Origin: Planctomycetota bacterium
GTDB lineage: Bacteria; Planctomycetota; GCA-002687715; DRQF01
Direction: 5' to 3'
Assembly: GCA_020639295.1 (NCBI GenBank)
Contig: JACKGY010000006.1
Location: 1-64,000 of the forward strand
DNA length: 64,000 nucleotides
Shown here: piece by piece, positions 34,523 through 42,765 of the stretch
How the letters are laid out: each line of letters starts with the position of its first letter
How positions within the stretch are numbered: the stretch's first letter is position 1
Position numbers and translations under genes: made by a program
The notes under the pieces: generated by a model
Databases searched by the model: none
What the model saw: only the letters and a program-made list of their open reading frames with translations
What the model was told of the DNA's origin: nothing

Positions 34523-36013
34523 GTGGTCACGGATCAACAGGTGAGGAAGCTGATGGAGGAGATGACGAAGCACGGCCAGGTGGGCAAGGCGGCGCTCCGC
34601 GCCGGGATGGACCGGAAGACGGCGAGGCGCTATCTGGCCGCCGGGGGCCTGCCCTCGGCGCTGAAGGCGGAGCGGAGCTGGCGAACCCGTAAGGACCCCT
34701 TCGCCGCGGATTGGGAGACGATCGTAGGGCTCTTGGCGACGAGCCCCGAGCTCGAGGCGAAGACGATCCTGGAGCATCTCCAGGAGAAGAAGCCCGGTCG
34801 CTACGAGGACGGTCAGCTGCGCACGCTCCAGCGCCGCATCCGTCGCTGGCGGGCCGAGTCGGGGCCGCCGAAGGAGGTCTTCTTTGCGCAGGCTCATCGC
34901 CCTGGCGAGGCGCTGCAGACGGACTTCACTCACGCGAGCCGGCTCGGGATCACGATTGCCGGGGAGCCCTTCGACCACCTGCTCTGCCATTCGGTCCTTC
35001 CGTACTCGAACTGGGAGTCGGCGACGAGCTGCGTCTCGGAGTCGATGCCGGCCTTGAAGCGCGGCGTGCAGACCGCGCTCTTCCGCCTGGGCAGGGTCCC
35101 GGAGCGCCACCAGACGGACCACTCGACGGCGGCAACGCACCAGGATCTCGGCAGCTCGAAGGGCCGGTCCTTCAACCTGGAGTACCTGGCCTTCTGCGAG
35201 CACTTCGGGCTCGAGCCGAGGACGATCGGCGTCGGGAGAAAGGAGCAGAACGGGGACGTGGAATCCCTGCATCGCGCCTACAAGAACCGGCTCGCGCAGC
35301 GACTCATGCTGCGGGGCAGCCGCGATTTCCCGTCGGTGGAAGCCTACGAAGCCTGGCTCTGGGAGGACTGCCAGCGGGCGAACCGGAATCGCAGCGCTCG
35401 CATCGCGGAGGAGCTCCAGGTGATGCGTCCGCTGCCGGCGAGCCGGCTCGCGGAGTACTCGGAGATCGAGGTGACCGTGACCTCGGCGAGCACGATCCGC
35501 GTGAAGCGCAACACCTACTCGGTGCCGTCGCGCCTGATCGGCGAGCGCGTCAAGGTCCGGGTCTACGATGTGCGGATCGAGGTCCACTACGGCGGGGCCT
35601 TGCAGCTTCGCGACGATCGCCTGCGCGGCGAGGCCAAGCACCGCATCAACTACCGGCACGTGATCAGCTCCCTGGTACGCAAGCCCGGGGCCTTCGAGCG
35701 CTATCGCTACCGGGAGGATCTCTTTCCGGGTCTTGTTTTCCGCCGCGCCTACGACTGTCTTCGGGAATCGATGAGCGACCGCGAGGCCGACCTCAATTAC
35801 CTGCGCATCCTCGAGCTGGCAGCGAAGACGACGGAGGTAGGAGTCCTGGCCGCGATCTCCGCCTGCCACGCGAAGGACGAGACACCGAGCATCGAAGCGG
35901 TCAAGGCGAAGATGCCCAGCAACGCTCCCGTCATCCCGACGCTACCCGAGATCGAGGTCGATCTGACCGGCTTCGACGAGCTCCTCGGCGGCTGCGAGGA
36001 GATGATCGGATGA
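34523..36013 (+). CDS. istA: IS21-B IstA, copy 2
   Basis: A 496-residue DDE transposase as in copy 1, with small changes near residue 40 (AAGGLPSAL against AAGSPPSAL). All catalytic acids are present. Confidence 0.88.
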   Translation: MVTDQQVRKLMEEMTKHGQVGKAALRAGMDRKTARRYLAAGGLPSALKAERSWRTRKDPFAADWETIVGLLATSPELEAKTILEHLQEKKPGRYEDGQLRTLQRRIRRWRAESGPPKEVFFAQAHRPGEALQTDFTHASRLGITIAGEPFDHLLCHSVLPYSNWESATSCVSESMPALKRGVQTALFRLGRVPERHQTDHSTAATHQDLGSSKGRSFNLEYLAFCEHFGLEPRTIGVGRKEQNGDVESLHRAYKNRLAQRLMLRGSRDFPSVEAYEAWLWEDCQRANRNRSARIAEELQVMRPLPASRLAEYSEIEVTVTSASTIRVKRNTYSVPSRLIGERVKVRVYDVRIEVHYGGALQLRDDRLRGEAKHRINYRHVISSLVRKPGAFERYRYREDLFPGLVFRRAYDCLRESMSDREADLNYLRILELAAKTTEVGVLAAISACHAKDETPSIEAVKAKMPSNAPVIPTLPEIEVDLTGFDELLGGCEEMIG

Positions 36014-36780
36014 GCGCAAGAGAATCACGACCCGCGATCGGCGTCCTCTTGAAGACGCTGAAGCTGCCGACGGTGGGGGCGTCCTACGAGGAGGTGGCGA
36101 TGAAGGCCGCCGAGGACGGCTGGACCTTCGAGGTCTACCTCGCCCACCTCCTCGAACTCGAGGTCGAGGAGCGCCGGCGACGACGGGTGGAGCGAAACCT
36201 GAGGCGATCGGGGCTGCCGTCGGAGAAGACGCTCGCGTCCCTGGACACGAAGTGCCTGCCGACGAAGGTCGCGAGGCAGCTGCCGACGCTCTGCGCCGGC
36301 GGTTTCGCCGAGCGCGCCGAGAACGTCCTGGCCTTCGGCAATCCGGGGACCGGCAAGAGCCACGTGGTCTGCGCCATCGGCCACGAGCTCGTCCAGCGCG
36401 GACTCGAGGTGCTCTTCGTGCCGACCTTCAGGCTCGTGCAGAGGCTCCTGACCGCGAAGCGGAACCTCGAGCTGGAGGTCCTGCTGCGCCGGCTCGATCA
36501 ATTCGACGTCGTCATCCTCGACGACATCGGCTACGTGCAACAAGACCGCGAGGAAATGGAGGTGCTCTTCACATTCCTCGCCGAGCGCTACGAGCGTCGC
36601 AGCGTGATGATCACGAGCAACCTGGTCTTCTCGCAGTGGGACAAGATCTTCAAGGACGCGATGACCACCGCCGCTGCCATCGACCGGGTCGTCCATCACG
36701 CCACGATCCTCGAACTCACGGGCAATAGCTACCGCACCGAGACGGCAAAGGCGCGCAACGCGAAGGAGGCGAAGGCATGA
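36010..36780 (+). CDS. istB: IS21-B IstB, copy 2
   Basis: A 256-residue AAA+ helper. It differs from copy 1 by a Lys-to-Asn change near the C-terminus (TGNSYRT). Walker motifs are intact. Confidence 0.92.
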   Translation: MSARESRPAIGVLLKTLKLPTVGASYEEVAMKAAEDGWTFEVYLAHLLELEVEERRRRRVERNLRRSGLPSEKTLASLDTKCLPTKVARQLPTLCAGGFAERAENVLAFGNPGTGKSHVVCAIGHELVQRGLEVLFVPTFRLVQRLLTAKRNLELEVLLRRLDQFDVVILDDIGYVQQDREEMEVLFTFLAERYERRSVMITSNLVFSQWDKIFKDAMTTAAAIDRVVHHATILELTGNSYRTETAKARNAKEAKA

Positions 36781-36795
36781 CCGATCCTCGGCATC

Positions 36796-36869
36796 GCTCC
36801 CCCCATGGGGGGAGCCGCCCTGCGGGCGGCGAGAACCGAGCCCAGGTCAGGGCTCCGCCCTGACCTGGG
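36796..36869 (+). terminator. Hairpin cluster after IS21-B istB, copy 2
   Basis: The same three hairpins as 19707-19780, fully conserved. Confidence 0.55.
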
Positions 36870-37064
36870 TCCCCTCGGACCGAACTGACGTCGGCCGCCG
36901 TGGGGAATTCTAATTGTCGTCAGTGGGTCGGGGTAATTGACGTCAGGCACTCGGCTCCCCCCTCGCTCCCGGGGGCCCGTCTGGCTTCGACAGGCTCCAG
37001 TTTCCAAGACTCGCGGGCCCCGAACGTCGACAGCATTGGAGCCCGGGACAGGGGATGCACACGC

Positions 37065-37084
37065 CACGACGCTCCGGTATGCTG
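37065..37084 (+). promoter_or_regulatory. Conserved upstream block of two-gene operon, copy 2
   Basis: The same 20-nt block as 10763-10782, with TATGCT at 37078-37083. It is placed almost exactly as far from the start codon as in copy 1, which supports a promoter role. Confidence 0.4.
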
Positions 37085-37219
37085 TGGCGGCAGCCGGACT
37101 GCCGGCTCCGTGCACCAGCACGTGCGAGAGTGAACCCAACGCCCCAAACCGATGAGTGTGCCGGGCATGGGTTGCATTGGCGAATACCCCGACGCAGGCA
37201 AGCAGAATCGGAGATGGTC

Positions 37220-38482
37220 ATGGCGCGACGCGGTTTCCTGGCCGAGCTGCAACGGGCCGCGAAAGCAGCGGCCCGGGAGCAAGCACGCATTGTTCGAGAG
37301 AACGAGAGAGCGCGGAATGCCGCTGCGCGGGAAGCCGCGAAGTGGCGGCGCGAGCACGAGCGCGCCCTTGCGCAGCAGGCACGCGCAGAGGCCGCGGAGC
37401 AGAAGCGCCTGGAGAAGCTCGCGAAGGAAGCCTACATCGCGGATCGCGAGGCAGAGGTCGAGGAGATGAACGCAGAGCTGGCTCGCGTTCAGGAGGAATT
37501 GAGCTCACTGCTCTCGGCGACCCTCGATGTCGACGACTTCGTTGACCTCGAAACGCTACGTGTTCGGGCTCAACACCCGCCATTCCCTCGCCCAGAGCTT
37601 GAGCGCCCGACGCCGCCGCCGGAGCGGATCGACGACCCGCCCGAGCCCATCTACGCGACACCGCCTGCCCCGACCGGGTTGCGGGCCGTGTTCGGCAAGA
37701 GGAAGCACTTGCAGGAAGTCGAACGATCGGTGGCTCGCCACGAACGAATGAAGGTGGAGTGGAAAGCCAAGCTGAGGAACGCGGGGATCCTCCGAGCCGC
37801 CGCGGTCGAAAGGCGCAACAAGGACGAGAAGGAGCGCCTCGCTGCACTCGCGAAGGAGCGCGAAAAGTACGAAGCAGAATGCGCCGCGCGCGAGGAGGAA
37901 ACTGCGAAACAGAATGAGGCCCTAGACGAGCTCATCACCAATCTTGCCTACGGCGATGTGAAAGCGGTCGAGGAGTACGTCGCCATCGTCCTCGCCAATT
38001 CCGTCTATCCCGATTCGTTCTCGGTGAACCACGAGTTCGAGTTCGATGCCCCAAATGCGGAACTCAAGCTCCGGGCTCTTCTTCCCGGCCCCGACAATCT
38101 GTCGACCGTCAAGGCATATCGCTACAAGAAGTCGTCTGATGAGATCACCTCGACGCAGTTGACCCAGAAGGCTTGCAAGGATCTGTACGCCGCCGCGGTG
38201 AATCAGGTGGCTTTGCGCTCCCTGCACGAGGTCTTCGAGGCTGACCGTCGTGGGATCATCAAGAGCATCTCGCTGGAGGTCGGGACATCGACAATCAACC
38301 CTGCGACCGGCCTTGAGACCTACGTCCCCTTCGTTGCCGTCGCCGCAGAGAGGGAGTCCTTCGTCGAGCTGAATCTGGCCAGCGTCGTTCCCGATGCGAC
38401 ACTCGCCTTCCTTGGCGCGGCGGTTTCCAAGAACCCATACGGGCTCAATCCCGCCGACGTCTCTGGGGTCCGCAAGTCGTGA
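37220..38482 (+). CDS. Coiled-coil protein of two-gene operon, copy 2 (intact)
   Basis: A 420-residue protein, the same length as copy 1 and about 90 percent alike. Changes concentrate in the coiled coils (RIVRENERARN, KWRREHERALAQ), while the C-terminal domain (HEFEFDAPNAELKLRALLPG, LHEVFEADRRGIIKSISLEV) is nearly unchanged. This pattern suggests the C-terminal domain is under selection. ATG at 37220 follows CGGAGA; an in-frame ATG six bases earlier is less likely. The stop TGA overlaps the GTG of the next gene. Confidence 0.75.
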   Translation: MARRGFLAELQRAAKAAAREQARIVRENERARNAAAREAAKWRREHERALAQQARAEAAEQKRLEKLAKEAYIADREAEVEEMNAELARVQEELSSLLSATLDVDDFVDLETLRVRAQHPPFPRPELERPTPPPERIDDPPEPIYATPPAPTGLRAVFGKRKHLQEVERSVARHERMKVEWKAKLRNAGILRAAAVERRNKDEKERLAALAKEREKYEAECAAREEETAKQNEALDELITNLAYGDVKAVEEYVAIVLANSVYPDSFSVNHEFEFDAPNAELKLRALLPGPDNLSTVKAYRYKKSSDEITSTQLTQKACKDLYAAAVNQVALRSLHEVFEADRRGIIKSISLEVGTSTINPATGLETYVPFVAVAAERESFVELNLASVVPDATLAFLGAAVSKNPYGLNPADVSGVRKS

Positions 38483-39930
38483 CGGAGGACGGGCTCGTCT
38501 TCAATCCGCCGCCCGGTTGGCCCAAGCCACCTATGGGCTGGCGACCGCCCAAAGGCTGGGTCCCCGACCCAGCTTGGCCGGCCCCTCCGCCTGGCTGGGA
38601 CTTATGGGTCCCGGAAGGGGGCACTACTCCGGATGAGGCCGGGGGCGACGAGGGCGACTCCGGCACGCCGCCAAAGCCGCAACGACTCAACTCGGCGCCT
38701 TCTGCCCCGACAGAGAGCCATCGGGGGAGCAGAGTCATGCTCCTGGAGGCCGAGATCCGAGCACTTCGGAGAGAACTGGAGTCTCGGAGCGGCGATGTCG
38801 AAGTGGTCGTGCTCGACGACGAGCGTGTTCTCCAGGAGGTGGGGATCTACCGTTATCACCACCCGCTGGAGAACGCAGACGCCTACAAGGAGAAGCTCAG
38901 CGAGCTGAGCGCGCGGATCGCGGAGGTCGTGAAGACTGGCGGGGCCATCGAGATGTCGAATCTCTTCACCTTCGACAACTCCCTCTCCAAGGGCCGCAAG
39001 ATGTGCCGCGACCTCGGTCGCCTCATGCTCCGCGCCTACAACGCCGAGGCCGACAACAGCCTGCGCACGTTGCGCGCCGGAAACGTCGTGACCGCGAAGA
39101 AGCGCCTGGAGGCTTCGCGCAAGGCGATTGCGAGGCTGGGAAGTATCATGGAGATGCGCATCAGCGACATCTTCCATGCCCTTCGTTTGGAGGAAGTCGA
39201 GCTGACCGCTGACTACCTGATGAAGAAGCAAGAGGAGCGCGAGGCTGCCAGGGAGGAGCGAGCTCGGCTCCGAGAGGAGAAGAGGGTCGCCGCCGAACTC
39301 GCCGCCGAACGAGAACGGCTGGACAAGGAGAGGGAGCACCTGCTGAATGCCCTGGCGGCCTTGCAGGCGAAGGGCGAGACCGATCCCGAACTCGAGAAGC
39401 GCCTCGCGGTGGTGGATGGCGCCATCGAACAAAACGACTTCCGTGCTGCGAATGTCCGGGCGGGATACGTCTACATCATCTCGAATCGAGGCTCGTTCGG
39501 TGAGGGCGTCGTGAAGATCGGACTCACGAGGCGCCTCGAACCGATCGATCGCGTCAACGAGCTGAGCGGCGCTTCGGTTCCGTTCCGATTCGACGTGCAT
39601 GGGCTCTTCTTCTCAGAGGACGCGGTCACGCTGGAGAACGATCTGCATCATCACTTCGCAGCGCGTCGAGTGAATCACGCGAACTCCCGGAAGGAGTTCT
39701 TCTTCGCCACGCCATCCGAGGTGCGACACGTACTGAATTCGAAGCTCGGCAGCCTGCTGGAATTCACGGAACGAGCCGAGGCCGCCGAGTTCCTACAGAG
39801 TCTTCGCTATTGGCCTGAAGAGAGGCGTGGATCTCGCCGTGACGGCGCTCCGCCTCCGTCGGACTGGGCCACGCCCGGCTCGGGGCCGAGTCGCGCGCCG
39901 GCTCCCCATGATCCGAACATCGGGACCTGA
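38479..39930 (+). CDS. PPGW/DUF4041/GIY-YIG nuclease, copy 2 (intact)
   Basis: A 483-residue protein. GTG start overlapping the upstream TGA. Order: PPGW repeats (9-47), variable Pro-rich linker (48-90), DUF4041-type domain (about 94-240), charged coiled coil (about 245-310), GIY-YIG domain of the T5orf172/MUG113 group (about 328-410) with YVYIIS, VKIGLTRR, Arg in DRVNELSG, a Glu in LENDLHHHF and NSRKEFFFA, then a Pro/Ser-rich tail. GIY-YIG enzymes nick or cut DNA. Paired with a large coiled-coil partner in an overlapping operon, it is a candidate defence or DNA-processing complex. The cellular role is not known to me. Confidence 0.75.
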   Translation: MTEDGLVFNPPPGWPKPPMGWRPPKGWVPDPAWPAPPPGWDLWVPEGGTTPDEAGGDEGDSGTPPKPQRLNSAPSAPTESHRGSRVMLLEAEIRALRRELESRSGDVEVVVLDDERVLQEVGIYRYHHPLENADAYKEKLSELSARIAEVVKTGGAIEMSNLFTFDNSLSKGRKMCRDLGRLMLRAYNAEADNSLRTLRAGNVVTAKKRLEASRKAIARLGSIMEMRISDIFHALRLEEVELTADYLMKKQEEREAAREERARLREEKRVAAELAAERERLDKEREHLLNALAALQAKGETDPELEKRLAVVDGAIEQNDFRAANVRAGYVYIISNRGSFGEGVVKIGLTRRLEPIDRVNELSGASVPFRFDVHGLFFSEDAVTLENDLHHHFAARRVNHANSRKEFFFATPSEVRHVLNSKLGSLLEFTERAEAAEFLQSLRYWPEERRGSRRDGAPPPSDWATPGSGPSRAPAPHDPNIGT

Positions 39931-40132
39931 CCGAGCAGGACGGGCGACCCAAGATGAACCCCGGGAGTGACCAAGCAACGAGATGGCGATCAGCTTCCGG
40001 ACGAGGGTCCCACCCGACGAACACTGATTCAGGACGACTCACGCTCCAGTTGACTGCCACTCGACGGAGAAGGGTGGCAAAGCTGCTTCGCGCCATGCTA
40101 CGCTCGATCCCGAGCTGCTTGGAGAGGCAACC

Positions 40133-41446
40133 ATGTCAAGTCCACGACCCATCCTGCCGGTAGTCCTGGCGTCGATCCTCCTCCTCTGTTCGATCGGCGG
40201 TGCTCAGGCACCCCAGGTGGGCGATCCCGCCCCACCCTTCGAACTCAAGGACTGGCTGAGTCTCGGCGAGTTGACTCCTCCGACCAACGACGGCTTGGTC
40301 GGCAAGGTGGTGATGATCGAGTTCTGGGGCGGCTGGTGCGGACCCTGTATGCGCGCCATGCCCAAGGTCCAGAGCCTCCACGACAAGTTCAGGGAGAAGG
40401 ACCTCGTCGTTCTCGCCATCACCTACGAGACCCCGGATGTGGTCTCCCCGGTTCTCGACAAGCAGGGCTGGACGATGATCGTGGGCTCTGATCCCGAGAA
40501 GAAGGTCATCGGTTCCTATGGCGTGAAGTCGTGGCCCACGACATTCGTGATCGGGAAGGACGGCCGCGTCGCCTACGTCGGTTCACCCTACGGGGCCGAG
40601 CAAGCCGTCGAGAGTGCCCTCGGTCTGGAGTCCAGTCCGGCCGTCCTTCTGACGGCCTGGTTGGAGATTCTCGCAGGCAGCGACCGCGAAGCCCAACGAT
40701 CGGCACTGGAGCGCCTGAACGAGAAGGCGACCTCGGACTTCGATCTAAGGGGTTGGGCTCGTGCTCAAGGCGGAGAGACCGCGGAAACGGCGGCCGCGAC
40801 TGACCTGGACGGTTCAAAGGCGCTCGATCGCTGCTGCGCGGTGTGGAAGAAGAACGGCAACGGCCGGCAGGAACTGCTCGATGATCTCGCGAACGCGGCA
40901 CCCGAGTCCTTCGACCTCTCGTCCTGGGTGACAGAGACCTTCGGGAAGACCTATCCGCTCACTTCCCGCGAGATGAAGGAGCTCCTGGCGAGACAGCAGT
41001 GGGACATGGCGATCGACGCGATTGCGAATCGCCGCCCGAAGGGCTCCGTTGTCGCGATCGCCGTGAAGGACAAGAGCCTCCGCGAGCACTGCAAGAAGCG
41101 ATTCCCGGAGTGCCGTAACTTCGCCAAGAAGGCGATCATGGCTCTCCACTGGCCGATGCAGCAGCGCGTCCCCAAGGACAACGAGGCGTTCTGGGCCGAG
41201 ATTTCGGTGAGCGGGATGTCCATGTCGGAGGACCGGAAATCGATCACGGGGGTCATGATTGGCGGGGAGCTGGTGACACGATCCGCTGCCCCGCGCTGGA
41301 TCCACGACCGGCTTGCCGCCGCGATCATCATGGAAGCCTTCGCGGAGGAATCTGCGCCGGCCCTTCGGACTCTCGACAAGCAGGTCGAGAAGGAGCATCA
41401 GAAGATCCTGGCACCGCTCGAGCAGCAATACGGCGCGAGCGAGTAG
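40133..41446 (+). CDS. TlpA-like secreted thioredoxin-fold protein
   Basis: A 437-residue protein. Signal peptide about 1-25. A TlpA/AhpC-type redoxin domain follows (VGDPAPPFELKDW, EFWGGWCGPCMRAM with WCGPC at 68-72, SWPTTFVIGKDGRVAYVG) up to about residue 165. The rest is helical and of unknown function. The redox-active Cys pair is present, so it can reduce or exchange disulfides outside the cytoplasm. No electron donor gene is nearby. The first ATG after GGAGAGGC (40133) was used. Confidence 0.8.
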   Translation: MSSPRPILPVVLASILLLCSIGGAQAPQVGDPAPPFELKDWLSLGELTPPTNDGLVGKVVMIEFWGGWCGPCMRAMPKVQSLHDKFREKDLVVLAITYETPDVVSPVLDKQGWTMIVGSDPEKKVIGSYGVKSWPTTFVIGKDGRVAYVGSPYGAEQAVESALGLESSPAVLLTAWLEILAGSDREAQRSALERLNEKATSDFDLRGWARAQGGETAETAAATDLDGSKALDRCCAVWKKNGNGRQELLDDLANAAPESFDLSSWVTETFGKTYPLTSREMKELLARQQWDMAIDAIANRRPKGSVVAIAVKDKSLREHCKKRFPECRNFAKKAIMALHWPMQQRVPKDNEAFWAEISVSGMSMSEDRKSITGVMIGGELVTRSAAPRWIHDRLAAAIIMEAFAEESAPALRTLDKQVEKEHQKILAPLEQQYGASE

Positions 41447-41527
41447 GCGGCAGCCCTGAGAACCCGACTTGTGGCGGTCGTCATCCTCTTGCTTGTGACT
41501 TGTAAGAGCCCACGGGCTCCGATCCGA

Positions 41528-42289
41528 TCAGAGCCCGCTCAGCGGTAGCGAACGCATCTCCCCTCTGCTCCAGAGACCCGGCTCCTCGCGAAGCCAGTGG
41601 ACATCGAGGAGACCTGTCTCGAAGGAGTAGCCGGTCCGACGATAGGCGACTTCCGCGAGACAACGACTCCAACCATCGAGCCATGCGGCGAGCTCGGCCC
41701 GCTGACCGTCGTCACCGTGAAAGACGATGTAGAGGTCGATGTCACTTGAAGGGCCCGCCGCGCCATGCCCGGTACTGCCGCCGAGATAGATGGCGCTCAC
41801 GGCATAGCGTTTGGCGTCGAGTCGAGCCGCGATCAGCCGGGCCTGCTCCTCGCGCCACCTCCAATGCTCCGGCCGCGCCGGGACCCTCATTCCGAGGAGC
41901 TCCGTCTGTTTCCATTCCAGGAAACCGCTCAGGCGATCGGCGATGCTGGCCAGCAGAATCGACTCTTCGGTCAGGAAACTCGGAGCGTCGGACTCGGGAG
42001 CCTCGATCCGCCGTGATACGTCGACCGTACCGACCGGAACACCCCAGAGACGAATCGGCTCGCTGATGCTCGGCGCACGCTCATCGAAGCCCGTTCCCAC
42101 GTAGTCGCGTCCGAAGAACCGGACGCGTCCGGCAGTCTCTTCGGGCACGAGCCATCCGCCCGGAATCGCAGCGAGGACCTGCTCGAAGACGACCTCGATA
42201 CCCTCGTCACGCCTCGCGACAGCCTCGCCCACACGATAGAGGCAGCGAAGCTCCTTCTCACGCTCTTTGAGAGTCAAGACTTCGTTCAT
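41528..42289 (-). CDS. GAF-like sensor fused to a nucleotidyltransferase domain
   Basis: A 253-residue protein. Residues about 5-130 resemble the GAF-like input of some histidine kinases (KERELRCLYRVGEAV, PGGWLVPE, RLWGVPVGTVDV, FLTEESILLASIADRL). Residues about 150-250 form a minimal nucleotidyltransferase: GGSTGHG (170-176) and SSDIDLY with Asp183 and Asp185 as metal ligands. I know of no described function for this pairing. It lies 476 bases beyond norZ on the same strand, so a link to NO or oxygen sensing is inference. ATG at 42289 follows GGGGGTG. Confidence 0.7.
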   Translation of the reverse strand: MNEVLTLKEREKELRCLYRVGEAVARRDEGIEVVFEQVLAAIPGGWLVPEETAGRVRFFGRDYVGTGFDERAPSISEPIRLWGVPVGTVDVSRRIEAPESDAPSFLTEESILLASIADRLSGFLEWKQTELLGMRVPARPEHWRWREEQARLIAARLDAKRYAVSAIYLGGSTGHGAAGPSSDIDLYIVFHGDDGQRAELAAWLDGWSRCLAEVAYRRTGYSFETGLLDVHWLREEPGLWSRGEMRSLPLSGL

Positions 42290-42765
42290 GGATCGCACCC
42301 CCAATTGGCGACCTGTTCCCGGTCCACACATTGTGCGGCAGGAGATTCTGTGCGACCGACAGATGCTTTCAACGGTCAGGCTGAGGTCTTCCGAAACCTC
42401 GTCACTCTGGAGCCTGGACCAAGTCCACTCTCATCCTTGAGGGCTCTGACCGAAGTGGACAGGCATCGACTGAAGGGGTCTTAGGACTTCCCTGGCGTCT
42501 GACTCGGCCAGTCGATTGGTGTTTTCGAACGCATTCGCCTCGGCGAGCGGAGACCTGCCCGCGAAGGCTGTGGCGAGAGATTATCGGGACGCGGCAGCCT
42601 CGGAAGCCGGATCTGGAAGTTCGCTGATGGGCGGATTCGAGATTGCGATGCAGGAATCGTCCAAGCAAGAGAGAGGAGTCTCCCGATCGCTTTCAGGTGG
42701 TGCCAGCGGAGACATCGAACTGAGGGAGCCAGAACCCTTCCGCGATCGGGAGATTCGATTGTCGC
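42290..42765. other. Spacer between norZ and the GAF-nucleotidyltransferase gene
   Basis: No coding frame with a ribosome site or motif is visible on either strand. I saw no clear hairpin terminator after norZ. Confidence 0.4.

Larger units (their letters stand above)
34411..36949 (+). mobile_element. IS21-B, copy 2
   Basis: A 2539-bp copy, the same as 17322-19860 apart from a few base changes. The flanks (TCGAC against CTCGG) again lack a target duplication. It lies just upstream of the second two-gene operon, 271 bases before its start codon. Confidence 0.9.
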
